NCBI RefSeq assembly: GCF_002564045.1
Contig: NZ_PDJK01000001.1
Coordinates: 558,001 to 622,000 of the forward strand
Length of the DNA stretch: 64,000 bases
Direction: 5' to 3'
From: Amycolatopsis sulphurea
Lineage (GTDB): Bacteria; Actinomycetota; Actinomycetes; Mycobacteriales; Pseudonocardiaceae
Every line of letters begins with the position of its first letter. Positions within the stretch are counted from its first letter, which is position 1. A program made the position numbers and the translations under genes. The notes under the pieces were generated by a model, which worked only from the letters and a program-made list of their open reading frames with translations, did not search any database and had not been told where the DNA came from. This document shows, in pieces, positions 1 to 8,449 of the stretch.

Positions 1-431
1 GACGCGTCGAACAGCGTGTGCCGCTCGCCCAGGTCCCGCCCGAATGCCTCCCATGCGCCGGGGAAGGGGCCCGACCCGACGCCCAGTTCGAGTCGCCCGG
101 CGCTGAGCGCGTCGAGCGTGGCCGCGTCCTCGGCGACCCGCAGCGGATCCTCCAGCGGCAGCACGAGCACGCCGGTGCCGAGGCCGATCCAGTGCGTGTG
201 CTGCGCTATCGCGGCGAGCACCACCAAGGGAGCCGACACGTGCTCCTTCCCCTGCCGGAAGTGCCGCTGGATCACCCAGCCGGAGTCGTAGCCCAGCTCC
301 TCCGCGGCCACGAACAGCTCCACCGCCTGCCGGTACGCCCGCGCGGGCGGCACGTCGGTGTCCAGGTGCAGCAGGAAGTTCAGCCGGAACGGGCGCCCGT
401 CCCCGAGCCCGGCGCCGATCGGCGCGGTCAC
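1..431 (-). CDS. Luciferase-like flavin monooxygenase, 3' end outside window
   Basis: This is the N-terminal 143 residues of a bacterial luciferase-like (LLM) oxidoreductase; the gene continues past the left edge. I translated it from a GTG at 431 that overlaps the stop of the upstream aldo/keto reductase (GTGA, 428-431), so the two are translationally coupled. Visible family signs are the early RLNFLLHLD strand, the AEELGYDSGWVIQRHF segment, a GLGTGVLVLPLEDP strand and the LDALSAGRLELGVGSG segment that lines the flavin site in this superfamily. It is the last visible gene of a minus-strand operon that also encodes an NtaA/DszA-type monooxygenase, so a role in oxidising the same imported compound is likely. 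Whether it uses FMNH2 or F420 cannot be told from this fragment. Confidence 0.8.
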   Translation of the reverse strand, partial: MTAPIGAGLGDGRPFRLNFLLHLDTDVPPARAYRQAVELFVAAEELGYDSGWVIQRHFRQGKEHVSAPLVVLAAIAQHTHWIGLGTGVLVLPLEDPLRVAEDAATLDALSAGRLELGVGSGPFPGAWEAFGRDLGERHTLFDA

Positions 432-1447
432 AGCTTCAGCCCCGTGCCGTGCACGCCGTGCTCGTCGATCAGGGCCAGCTCCTCACCGGTCAGCGGCGCG
501 AAGTCCAGCGCCCGCAGGTTGTGGTCCAGCTGCCCGGTGCTGCTCGCGCCGATGAGCGCGGACGTCACTTCCGGCCGGCGCAGCACCCACTGCAGCGCCA
601 GCTGCGCGAGCGACTGCCCGCGTTCCCCGGCCAGCTTGTTCAGCGCGGCCGCGCGCTCACGGTAGGTGGCGTCGATGACGTCGGGGGAGAGGAACGCGCT
701 CGCCTGCGCCCGGGCCCCCTCGGGAATGTCGATCAGGTACTTGTCGGTCAGCAGGCCCTGCGCGAGCGGCGAGTAGACGATCACACCGAAACCCTCCCCG
801 GCGGCCAGCTTCAGCAGGCCGTTGCGCTCGGGGCGGCGGTCGAAGATCGAGTACCGCGGCTGGTGCAGCAGCAGCGGCACTCCCGCATCCCGCAGCAGCG
901 TCGTGGCCTCACCCGCCCGGTCGGGCAGGTAGTTGGAGACGCCGGCGTACAGCGCTTTGCCCTGTTGCACCGCGCTCACCAGCGCACCGACCGTCTCTTC
1001 GATGGGGGTGCTCAGGTCCGGGCTGTGGCTGTAGAACACGTCGACGTAGTCCGTGCCGAGATCGCGCAGGCTGTGGTCCAGTGATGCCAGCAGCGACTTC
1101 CGCGACGCGCCCTTCTGGTACGGGCTCGCGCCGATCGGATTGCCCGCCTTGGTGGAGAGGATCAGCTCGTCCCGGTGCGGCGCGAGGTCGCGCGCCAGCA
1201 CCCGGCCGAAGAACTTCTGCGCACCACGCGGGGGCGGGCCGTAGCGGTCGGCGTTGTCGAAGTGCGTGATCCCGAGGTCGAACGCGTGCAGCACGATCTC
1301 GCGGCGCTTCTCGTAGCTGTGGTCCGGGCCGAACTTCTGCCACAGCCCGAAGGAGAACGCGGGCAGGTCGAGCCCGGACCGGCCGGCGCGACGGTAGGGC
1401 AGGTGTTCGTAGCGGTCCGAGGCGGGCGTGTGGAGGGGGGTGCTCAC
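428..1447 (-). CDS. Aldo/keto reductase, YghZ/Gpr-like
   Basis: A 339-residue NADPH-dependent aldo/keto reductase, probably cytosolic, reducing an aldehyde or ketone. The catalytic tetrad is present: Asp64 and Tyr69 in FDNADRYG, Lys100 in LSTKAG and His141 in FYSHSPD. The nearest subgroup by motif is the YghZ / L-glyceraldehyde-3-phosphate reductase type, judged from the early FGLWQKFG and from KAGNPIGASPYQKG after the catalytic Lys. I chose GTG 1447 because GGAAAGGAA lies just upstream; a TTG at 1468 is in frame but has no ribosome site and overlaps the previous gene. It sits in the operon between a second aldo/keto reductase and the LLM monooxygenase. Probable job: reducing a carbonyl released by the monooxygenases (inference). 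Confidence 0.85.
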   Translation of the reverse strand: MSTPLHTPASDRYEHLPYRRAGRSGLDLPAFSFGLWQKFGPDHSYEKRREIVLHAFDLGITHFDNADRYGPPPRGAQKFFGRVLARDLAPHRDELILSTKAGNPIGASPYQKGASRKSLLASLDHSLRDLGTDYVDVFYSHSPDLSTPIEETVGALVSAVQQGKALYAGVSNYLPDRAGEATTLLRDAGVPLLLHQPRYSIFDRRPERNGLLKLAAGEGFGVIVYSPLAQGLLTDKYLIDIPEGARAQASAFLSPDVIDATYRERAAALNKLAGERGQSLAQLALQWVLRRPEVTSALIGASSTGQLDHNLRALDFAPLTGEELALIDEHGVHGTGLKL

Positions 1448-1464
1448 GGGGGTTTCCTTTCCGG

Positions 1465-2490
1465 TCAAGGGTTACGGCGCGCGGCGGGCTGCAGGGCGGG
1501 CGTGTCCTGCCCGGTGTCCCGTTCGAGGAACTGGGTGCCGGGGTCGACGATCTCGTCGATCCGGTCGAGCACTTCGGTGCCCAGTTCGGTGGTCGCGGCC
1601 TTGAGGTAGGCATCGAGGTGCTCCTGCGTGCGCGGGCCGATGATGACGCTGCTCACCGCGGGATGGCTCAGCGCGAACCCGACCGACAGGTCCACAAGGG
1701 ACAGACCGTGCGCCTCGGCGAGTCCGGCGAGGGCGTCCGCGGCGACGAGCTTGCGGTGGTTGCGGGCCAGGCCCACATCGAACCGCCCGGGCACGAGATC
1801 GGCGCGGGCGGACTCCGGCTGCGGTCCGCCGAGCCGGTACTTCCCGGACAGCCATCCGGCGGCCAGCGGCCCGTAGCTGAGCACGCCGATGCCGTACTTG
1901 CGCGCCACGGGCAGCACCTCGCGTTCCGCGCCGCGCACGAGCGGCGAGTACGGCAGCTGCTCGGTGTGCGGCGCGACGAGGCCGTGTTTTTCGGCCAGCC
2001 ACTGGGCTTCCACGAGCCGGTGCGCGGGGAAGGCCGACGTGCCGTAGTAGCGGATCTTGCCCTGGCGCACCAGATCGCTCAACGTCTGCAGGGTCTCCAG
2101 CAGATCGGTGCGCGGATCCGGCCGGTGCGCCTGATAGAGGTCCAGGTGGTCGGTGCCGAGCCGGCGCAGGCTGTCCTCGGCCGCGCGCAGGATCCAGTAC
2201 CGCGAGCTGCCCGCGTGGCGCGGGTCGTCGCCGAGGCGGCCGTGGAACTTCGTCGCGAGGAACACTTCGTCACGGCGGCCGCGCAGCGCCCTGCCGACGA
2301 TCTCCTCGCTCCGGCCCCGGCCGTAGACGTCGGCGGTGTCGAGCGACGTGACGCCGGCGTCCAGCGCCGCGTGGATGATCCGGATGCTCTCGTCTTCTTC
2401 TTGCCAGCGGCCGAAATTCATCGTGCCGAGGGTCAGCGGGGTGATCGGCACGCCGGTGCGGCCGAGCACCCGCCCGGAGTCGGTGGTCAT
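1465..2490 (-). CDS. Aldo/keto reductase (second copy)
   Basis: A 341-residue aldo/keto reductase with a complete catalytic set: Asp51 and Tyr56 in LDTADVYG, Lys81 in ATKFHG and His122 in YQAHRPD. The C-terminal half carries the NADP-binding strand VSSVIIGPRTQEHL. ATG at 2490 is preceded by GAGGAG seven bases upstream. It is more like the general PdxI/YajO type than its downstream neighbour, so the two reductases look like recruited paralogues and not a recent tandem duplication. The space upstream (about 2505-2540) holds three to four near-identical copies of GGGATCTCA that overlap the stop of the preceding gene. Confidence 0.85.
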   Translation of the reverse strand: MTTDSGRVLGRTGVPITPLTLGTMNFGRWQEEDESIRIIHAALDAGVTSLDTADVYGRGRSEEIVGRALRGRRDEVFLATKFHGRLGDDPRHAGSSRYWILRAAEDSLRRLGTDHLDLYQAHRPDPRTDLLETLQTLSDLVRQGKIRYYGTSAFPAHRLVEAQWLAEKHGLVAPHTEQLPYSPLVRGAEREVLPVARKYGIGVLSYGPLAAGWLSGKYRLGGPQPESARADLVPGRFDVGLARNHRKLVAADALAGLAEAHGLSLVDLSVGFALSHPAVSSVIIGPRTQEHLDAYLKAATTELGTEVLDRIDEIVDPGTQFLERDTGQDTPALQPAARRNP

Positions 2491-2504
2491 CGTGGCTCCT
2501 CGTG

Positions 2505-2540
2505 ATCTCGGGGGATCTCAGGGATCTCAGGGGATCTCAG
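2505..2540. repeat. Short tandem repeat GGGATCTCA
   Basis: Three to four imperfect direct copies of a nine- to ten-base unit (GGGATCTCA) lie between two genes of the minus-strand operon and reach into the last codon of the SfnB-like gene. It looks like slippage. No function is evident. Confidence 0.6.
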
Positions 2541-3718
2541 AACAGTCCGGTGGTCGGCGGGTCCTCGCCGGTGAGGTGGAACGCCCCGGCCACCGCGGCC
2601 TTCCACTGCCGCGGGTTGTGGTTGGCGACGGTCCGCGCGTTGCGCCAGTGCCGGTCGAAGCCGAGATCGCGGTCGGTCGCCGAGCCGCCGCCGACGTCGA
2701 ACAGCAGCTCCGCGGCGCGGAACGCCGCCTCGATCGCGATCACGCCGGTCTGCGCCACGGTCACCGCGGCTTCCGCGGCCACGGCCCGGTCGCCGTCCCG
2801 CGCGGACTCCAGTACCTCCGCCGCGACCAGCACCGCGGACCGCGCCGCCTGGGCGTGTGCCCCGATCCGGCCCACGGTCTCGCGCACGTACGGGTCGTCG
2901 ACGCTGTGCGTCGCCGTGCTGTGCTTGATCGGCCGTGCTTTGGCCCGGACGAACCGCACGGCGTCGTCGAGCGCCGCAGCCGCGATCCCCGCCTCGACCG
3001 CCGCGAGGTACAGCTGGGCGAACGACCCGCGCCACGGAGTGGCCGGCTGCGTGTCCGGCGGGGTCAGCTCGTCGGGGCGCACCCGCACGTCGACCAGCCG
3101 CGTGGTCCCGCTGGCGGTGAGACGCTGGCCGACCGCGTCGAAGTCGTCGAGCCGGTGCACGCCTTCGCGGTCGAACGGCACGGTGAAGCCGACCACGGTC
3201 CCGTCCTCGCCGGTGGCCGAGGTGCTGAACCACGTCGCGTACAGGCCACCGGTCGAGTAGAACTTCTCGCCGTTGACCACGTATCCGTCCCCGTCGCGGC
3301 GGATGGCCGCGTGCACCGAGCCGCTGGCGCCGCCGGTGCGTTCGTTGCCGCTGCCCGCGAATAGGTCGCCTTCGCGCAGCCGCCGCAGCATCCGCTCGCG
3401 GTGCGGGAAATCCGGCCGGCGCACCCGTTCGGCGATCAGGAACGTCGGCCGTAACGCCTGTGCCACATTGGAATCCGCGCGCGCGAGCGCCACGATCAGC
3501 TCGGTGACCTCACGCAGCGAGCCGCCCGCACCACCGTCGGCGACCGCGATCCCGAGCAGCCCGATCCGCTGCCCGGCCAGGTCGCGGACGTCGTCGAACG
3601 CGTAGGTGCGGGTCCGCTCCCGCTCGGCCGCACCCGCGGCGAGCCGGGTGAGCACCGGCGCGATGGCCTCCCGGATCCCGGCCACGGAGTAGCCGGCGGA
3701 GATCAGCTCGGCGGTCAT
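2537..3718 (-). CDS. SfnB/DszC-like acyl-CoA dehydrogenase-fold flavin oxidoreductase
   Basis: A 393-residue protein with the acyl-CoA dehydrogenase fold. The order is an N-terminal helical domain, a middle beta domain (GSGNERTGGASG and VNGEKFYSTGG) and a C-terminal four-helix region with RHWRNARTVANHNPRQWKAA. That last segment is characteristic of the SfnB/DszC/TdsC branch (sulfur-acquisition oxidoreductases and dibenzothiophene monooxygenases) and not of fatty-acid dehydrogenases. These enzymes use reduced flavin and O2 to oxidise a sulfur, nitrogen or carbon centre. The ATG at 3718 overlaps the stop of the upstream monooxygenase (ATGA), showing coupling. Together with the NtaA-type partner and the ABC transporter it suggests desulfurisation or dealkylation of an imported small molecule; the exact substrate is not visible. 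Confidence 0.8.
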   Translation of the reverse strand: MTAELISAGYSVAGIREAIAPVLTRLAAGAAERERTRTYAFDDVRDLAGQRIGLLGIAVADGGAGGSLREVTELIVALARADSNVAQALRPTFLIAERVRRPDFPHRERMLRRLREGDLFAGSGNERTGGASGSVHAAIRRDGDGYVVNGEKFYSTGGLYATWFSTSATGEDGTVVGFTVPFDREGVHRLDDFDAVGQRLTASGTTRLVDVRVRPDELTPPDTQPATPWRGSFAQLYLAAVEAGIAAAALDDAVRFVRAKARPIKHSTATHSVDDPYVRETVGRIGAHAQAARSAVLVAAEVLESARDGDRAVAAEAAVTVAQTGVIAIEAAFRAAELLFDVGGGSATDRDLGFDRHWRNARTVANHNPRQWKAAVAGAFHLTGEDPPTTGLF

Positions 3719-5913
3719 GCGCGCACCAGCCCGAAGCCCGCGCGCAGGGTCCCGGCGTCCGGCCGTGGCCCGGCCCAGTCCCGCAGCAGTGCCGCTGTGG
3801 CGTCCGCGCCGCCTTCCGGGACCAGCTCCACGCCGTCCAGCCGGTGTTCCGCGATCCAGGCACGGGGGTCGGTCCCGGGGGTGATCCGGCCCAGCAGCGC
3901 CACTTCCGTGCGAGCGCGGCCCACGTGGTGCAGTGCCTCGGTCACCCTGGCGTCCGCGCCTTCGGCCTCGTCGGCCACCAGCACGTCCGCGGATGCCACC
4001 ACCGCTTCCGGCGTCAGGGCGCCGAGATCCGCTGCCACCAGCGGCCGTCCCTGCACCGACGAAGGCCCGTCGAGCGGCCCGGCGACCCGGTAGAACGCGC
4101 CCTCGTGGCCGATCGGCTCGACCAGCGCGGTATCCACCACCAGTGCGTTCTCGCGGTCGCCGATCAACGCTTGGCGCGGGAACGACTCCCACAGCCGAGT
4201 CAGCACGCCGGCGTACTCGATCCACCGCTGTACCGGGTGGGTGGCGGTCGGGTCGGGCACCGCGGTGGCACTGACCTCGTCACCGTCCCCGGCGAGCAGC
4301 ACGATCCCCGCCCGGCCGCCGGTGGCGCGGTCGAGCGACAGGATCCGGCGCGCGACGTTGTACGGCGCGTTACCGGTCGTCGGGACTTCCGCGAGATACC
4401 CGATCCCGGGGTGCCGCCCGGCGAGGTAGGACGCGACGACGGTCGGGTCGAGCGCACCGGTGTCGGCGAGCCGGATCGCGGTGACGCCGGACTCTGCCGC
4501 CAGACCCGCCAGCGCGACCGCCTCGGCCAGGGAGACCCCGTCCGCGGTGCCGACCCGCAGCGAGAGCAGAACGTGCGTGCTCAACGGATGCGGAGGGCTG
4601 TGAAGGGCCCCTTCACGGACCCTGAGTCCGTGAAGGGCCCCTTCACGGACCCGAAACCGGTCGGGCAGCCGGGCCGCCACCGTCGCGCGGGCCTGGGGGA
4701 TCCGGGCGAGCTGGGGGGAGGGGACGGGCAGGCCGAGGTGCTCGCGCAGCGTGGTACCCGCGTAGTCGGTGCGGAACAGGCCGCGCCGCTGCAGCTCCGG
4801 CACCACCTGGTCGGCGAAGTCGTCGAACCCGGACGGCAGGACATCGGGCATCACGTTGAACCCGTCGGCCGCGTCCGCGCGGAACCAGGTCTCGATGTCG
4901 TCGGCGATCTGCTCCGGCGTGCCGGTCACGATCCGGTGCCCGCCGCCGCCGGAAAGGCGCTTGAGCAGCGCGCCGAGCGTCGGGTTCTCGCCGTCGATGA
5001 TGTGCTTGACCAGGCGGTAGAACGTCTGCGACCCGCCGGCTTCGTCCGGTGGCACCAGCAGTTCGCGCGGGATCGGCTCGTCGTCGCGCAGGCCGTCGAG
5101 GGAGATCCCCAGCTGCCCGGCGAGCCGGCTCCGGCCGTAGGCATCGGGCAGGAGGTCGTCGAGAAGTTCCCGGCGCGCCTTGGCCTCCGCCTCGGTGCTT
5201 CCGACCACAGTGGACAGTCCGGGAAGGACTACTACGGCGTCGGGGTCCCGGCCGTGGCGGAAGGCTCCGGCGCGGATCCCGATGCGGAACGCCCGCGCGT
5301 GCTCGATGTCCTGGTCGGCGGAGAAGACCACCTCGGCGACCTTCGAGGCCAGCTCCCGCCCGTCGCTTGAGCCACCCGCCTGCACGATCACGGGCCGCCC
5401 CTGCGGCGAGGCGTGACGCGTGCGCGCCGCCCACGCCTGCACCACCTGCCCGGTGAACGCCGCTGCTCGCCGGTACCGGGAGCTGTGCTCGGGTTCCCCG
5501 GCGCGCCCGAAGTTGCGCGCCGCCGCGGACCCGGCGGTGGTCACGACGTTCCAGCCGAACCGTCCGCCGGAGAGGTGGTCGAGATCGCCGAGCCGCCGGG
5601 CCAGCTCGTCCGCGTCGTTGTAGGTCGAGGATAGCGTGCCGATGAGGCCGATCCGCTCGGTCTGCGCGGCGATCCGCGCCAGGACGGTGGTGGGCTCCAG
5701 GTTGTTGCCGGTGCGGTGTTCGGCGTTGGGGTCCAGCGAGGGGCCGTCGGCGAGGAACACGGCGTCGAGCCGGGCCTGCTCCGCCTTCTTCGCGATGTCC
5801 GTGTAGTGCTCGATCCGGTACGCGGCGGTCGGATCCGTGCCGGGGAAGCGCCACGACCCGCCGAACACGCCGGCGTTGAGGATGTTGACGTTGAGGTGCA
5901 GCTGGCGGGGCAT
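3715..5913 (-). CDS. NtaA/SnaA/DszA-type monooxygenase, two LLM domains joined by a repeat-derived linker
   Basis: A 732-residue protein. Residues 1-417 form a full NtaA/SnaA/DszA-family FMNH2-dependent monooxygenase: LNVNILNAGVFGGSWR start, ARRLGDLDHLSGGRFGWNVVT flavin segment, and a C-terminal LREHLGLPVP. Residues about 445-732 form a second, shorter domain of the same family with PYNVARRILSLDRATGG, WIEYAGVLTRLWESFP and FYRVAGPLDGPSSVQG. The joint at residues 418-439 (DRFRVREGALHG, then LRVREGALHS) is translated directly from the twin palindrome at 4598-4662. Family members normally have about 440 residues, so this looks like two adjacent genes fused by a repeat. ATG 5913 has GAGGAG upstream. 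Whether the protein is one chain or processed is unknown. Confidence 0.8.
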   Translation of the reverse strand: MPRQLHLNVNILNAGVFGGSWRFPGTDPTAAYRIEHYTDIAKKAEQARLDAVFLADGPSLDPNAEHRTGNNLEPTTVLARIAAQTERIGLIGTLSSTYNDADELARRLGDLDHLSGGRFGWNVVTTAGSAAARNFGRAGEPEHSSRYRRAAAFTGQVVQAWAARTRHASPQGRPVIVQAGGSSDGRELASKVAEVVFSADQDIEHARAFRIGIRAGAFRHGRDPDAVVVLPGLSTVVGSTEAEAKARRELLDDLLPDAYGRSRLAGQLGISLDGLRDDEPIPRELLVPPDEAGGSQTFYRLVKHIIDGENPTLGALLKRLSGGGGHRIVTGTPEQIADDIETWFRADAADGFNVMPDVLPSGFDDFADQVVPELQRRGLFRTDYAGTTLREHLGLPVPSPQLARIPQARATVAARLPDRFRVREGALHGLRVREGALHSPPHPLSTHVLLSLRVGTADGVSLAEAVALAGLAAESGVTAIRLADTGALDPTVVASYLAGRHPGIGYLAEVPTTGNAPYNVARRILSLDRATGGRAGIVLLAGDGDEVSATAVPDPTATHPVQRWIEYAGVLTRLWESFPRQALIGDRENALVVDTALVEPIGHEGAFYRVAGPLDGPSSVQGRPLVAADLGALTPEAVVASADVLVADEAEGADARVTEALHHVGRARTEVALLGRITPGTDPRAWIAEHRLDGVELVPEGGADATAALLRDWAGPRPDAGTLRAGFGLVRA
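4598..4662 (-). repeat. Twin palindrome inside a coding sequence
   Basis: Two palindromes (4598-4620 and 4626-4650) with arms GTGAAGGGCCCCTTCAC, spaced by CCTGAG, plus CCGAAACCGGTC to 4662. This is the core of the mobile element described elsewhere in the window, in reverse orientation and without its terminal inverted repeats. It lies in frame in the two-domain monooxygenase and encodes its linker. All three forward frames and this reverse frame of the palindrome are open, which makes such a fusion possible. Confidence 0.9.
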
Positions 5914-5921
5914 GAGACTCC

Positions 5922-7595
5922 TCAGGGTGCGGGGGCGAGGATCGCCCCGGGAACAGCGGCCAGGAGGCTGCGGGTGTAGTCGTGGCCGGGGGAGCGCAGG
6001 ATCCGCCCGGCGGGACCGGTCTCGACCACGGCGCCGTCCTTCATCACCGTGACGTCGTGGGCGATCAGCCGGACCACGCCGAGGTCGTGGGTGACGAACA
6101 CGTAGCTCAGCCCGAACTCGGCCTGCAGATCGACGAGCAGCTGCAGGATCTGGGCCTGCGCCACGACATCCAGCGCGCTCACGGCCTCGTCGAGCACCAG
6201 TACCCGAGGGCTCGGCGCGAGGGCACGGGCGATCGCGACCCGCTGCCGCTGCCCGCCGGAGAGCTGTCCCGGCAGCCGGTCGAGGTGGCTCTCGTCGAGC
6301 GCGACCGCGTGCAGCAGCTCCACGACCCGCTTCCGCTCGTCGCGGGCCAATCCGAAGGCGCGCAACGGTTCGGCGATCAGCCGCCGCACGGTGAAACGCG
6401 GGTCGAGCGAGGTGAACGGGTTCTGGAACACGAACTGCAGCTCACGTCGCGCCTCGCGCAGCTCGCGGCGGCGCAGCCCGGTCAGCACCCGGTCGCCGAG
6501 GTGGGCGGTGCCCCGGTCCGCCGTGGTGAACGCGGCGAGGATGCCCGCGAGTGTCGACTTGCCCGCTCCGGACTCGCCGACGATCGCGTGCGTGGTGCCC
6601 TCCCGGACCACCAAGTCCACGTCGTCGAGCGCCCGCAGCTCCCGCCGTGCGCTGCGGAGCCGGTAGGTCTTCGCCAGCCCTTCGGCGCGCATCGCGGCCG
6701 GTGCCGCTACAGGATCAGGACGCGGCCCGGACGAGGGCTCCAGCCGTTCGCTGTGCCGGGCCGGCGCGGCGTCGAGCAGCTGCCGCGTGTACTCGTGTGC
6801 CGGGTGCTCCCGCAGCCGGGCGACGGGGCCGTCCTCGACGATCCGGCCGCCCTGCATCACCACGATCCGGTCCGCCCGGTCGAGTGCGATTCCCAGGTCG
6901 TGCGTGACGAGCAGGATGCCGATGCCCAGCTCCGTACGCAGCCGGGCGAGGTGGTCCAGGATGACCTTCTGCACCGTCACGTCGAGTGCCGACGTCGGCT
7001 CGTCCGCGACGATCAGCTGTGGCTTCCCGGCCAGCGCGATCGCGATCAGCGCCCGCTGCTTCATCCCGCCGGACAGCTCGTGCGGGTACTGCCCGGCCGC
7101 GCGCTCGGCGTCGGCGAGCCCGGCGTGGCGCAGGCTTTCCAGCGCCGCTTCGCGGTGCCGCTGCGCGGACTGCCTGCCCGGTGCGTTGAACCGCACCGCC
7201 TCCACGACCTGCCTGCCGATCTTCTTCGCCGGGTTGAGCGAGGTGTTCGGGTCCTGCGGCACGAACCCGACGTAGTTCCCGCGCACCAGCGCCATCCGGC
7301 GGTCGTCCCACCCGGTGACGTCGACGCCGGTGTAGGCGATCGATCCGGCCCGCACCCGCGCGCTGTCCGGCAGCAGGCCGAGCGCGCTCTGCACGACGGT
7401 CGTCTTGCCGGATCCGGACTCGCCGACCAGCGCGACGAATTCGCCGGGCTCGACGTGCAGCGTGGCCTCGCGCACCGCGGTGGCCCGGCCGCGGCGCGCG
7501 GCCGGGTAGTCCACGGTGAGGCCGCTGATCCGCAGCAGTGGCTCGTCGTGTTCCGCCGCGCCGGCCGCGGCCGCTTCGGCTGAGGTGAGGGTCAT
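5922..7595 (-). CDS. Peptide/nickel-type ABC transporter, fused double ATPase (DppD-DppF)
   Basis: A 557-residue cytoplasmic ATPase with two complete nucleotide-binding domains in one chain. Domain 1 has Walker A GESGSGKTT (58-66), signature LSGGMKQR and Walker B DEPTSALD. Domain 2 has Walker A GESGAGKST, signature LSGGQRQR and DEAVSALD. It therefore replaces separate DppD and DppF subunits, a common actinobacterial arrangement. ATG 7595 overlaps the stop of the upstream permease (ATGA). The transporter complex is completed by the two permeases and the binding protein encoded just upstream. In this context it probably imports the substrate of the monooxygenases. Confidence 0.93.
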   Translation of the reverse strand: MTLTSAEAAAAGAAEHDEPLLRISGLTVDYPAARRGRATAVREATLHVEPGEFVALVGESGSGKTTVVQSALGLLPDSARVRAGSIAYTGVDVTGWDDRRMALVRGNYVGFVPQDPNTSLNPAKKIGRQVVEAVRFNAPGRQSAQRHREAALESLRHAGLADAERAAGQYPHELSGGMKQRALIAIALAGKPQLIVADEPTSALDVTVQKVILDHLARLRTELGIGILLVTHDLGIALDRADRIVVMQGGRIVEDGPVARLREHPAHEYTRQLLDAAPARHSERLEPSSGPRPDPVAAPAAMRAEGLAKTYRLRSARRELRALDDVDLVVREGTTHAIVGESGAGKSTLAGILAAFTTADRGTAHLGDRVLTGLRRRELREARRELQFVFQNPFTSLDPRFTVRRLIAEPLRAFGLARDERKRVVELLHAVALDESHLDRLPGQLSGGQRQRVAIARALAPSPRVLVLDEAVSALDVVAQAQILQLLVDLQAEFGLSYVFVTHDLGVVRLIAHDVTVMKDGAVVETGPAGRILRSPGHDYTRSLLAAVPGAILAPAP

Positions 7596-8449
7596 CGGCC
7601 GTGGTCCTTCCTGAACGAGGTGCTGATGCGGTGCGCGGCGAGCACGACCGCCGCGAGCGCGGCGCCCGGCAGTAGCGAGATCCACGGGTGCACGGCCACG
7701 TAGTCCCGGCCCTCCGCCACGAGCAGACCCCACTCGGGCGTCGGCGGCGGTGCGCCGTAGCCGAGGAAACCGAGCCCGGCCACGGCGAGGATCGCGCTGC
7801 CGATCTCCAGCGCGGCGAGTGCCAGCACCGGGCTGACCGCGTTCGGCACGATGTGGCGCAGCACCACACCCCACCGCCGCACGCCGAGGCCGTAGGCCGC
7901 GCGGACGTAGTCGCGGCCGGACACCGCGAGCACTTCCGCACGCATCACCCGCGCGAACGAGGCGATCGACGAGATCCCGACCGCGAGCGCGATGTTGTTC
8001 GTCGAGTAGCCGAGCACCGACACCAGGACCATGGCCAGCAGCAGGTTCGGGATCGCGAGGAACACGTCGGCCACGCGCATGATGACGGTGTCCGCCCAGC
8101 CCCCGGTGAATCCGGCGGCCAGCCCGATCAGCGAGCCGAAGCCGAACCCGGTCAGCACGGCGAACAGCGTGGCGGTGAGCGTGGTGCCCGCGCCGTAGAC
8201 GCTGCGGGCGAACAGGTCCCGGCCGAGCCGGTCCGTGCCGAACCAGTGCGCGGCGCCCGGTGCGGCGAACCCCTCATCGGGGTTGCCGACAACCGGGCTG
8301 TAGGCGGTGAACAGCGCGGGGAACAGCGCCCAGCCGATCGCGATCAGCACGATCACCCACGCCAGCACCAGGCTTGGCGTGCGCGCAAAGCCGGCTAGGC
8401 GGGCGAGGACGGCCGGGTGGCGCGCCCCGGGCAGGGCCGCGACGGTCAT
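7592..8449 (-). CDS. ABC transporter permease, DppC family
   Basis: A 285-residue integral membrane protein with about six helices. The DppC-type N-terminal domain and HWFGTDRLGRDLFARSVYG signature are present, and the EAA loop that docks to the ATPase is VRAAYGLGVRRWG...HIVPN. ATG 8449 overlaps the stop of the DppB-type partner (ATGA), and its own stop overlaps the start of the ATPase. It forms the heterodimeric membrane channel with the product of the preceding gene. Confidence 0.93.
   Translation of the reverse strand: MTVAALPGARHPAVLARLAGFARTPSLVLAWVIVLIAIGWALFPALFTAYSPVVGNPDEGFAAPGAAHWFGTDRLGRDLFARSVYGAGTTLTATLFAVLTGFGFGSLIGLAAGFTGGWADTVIMRVADVFLAIPNLLLAMVLVSVLGYSTNNIALAVGISSIASFARVMRAEVLAVSGRDYVRAAYGLGVRRWGVVLRHIVPNAVSPVLALAALEIGSAILAVAGLGFLGYGAPPPTPEWGLLVAEGRDYVAVHPWISLLPGAALAAVVLAAHRISTSFRKDHGR

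Noticed and set aside
3719..4225. N-terminal extension of the SfnB-like protein to 4225
   Set aside because: This part is an antisense-free but alternative-frame reading of the monooxygenase gene. The ATG at 3718 overlaps the upstream stop as in the rest of the operon.
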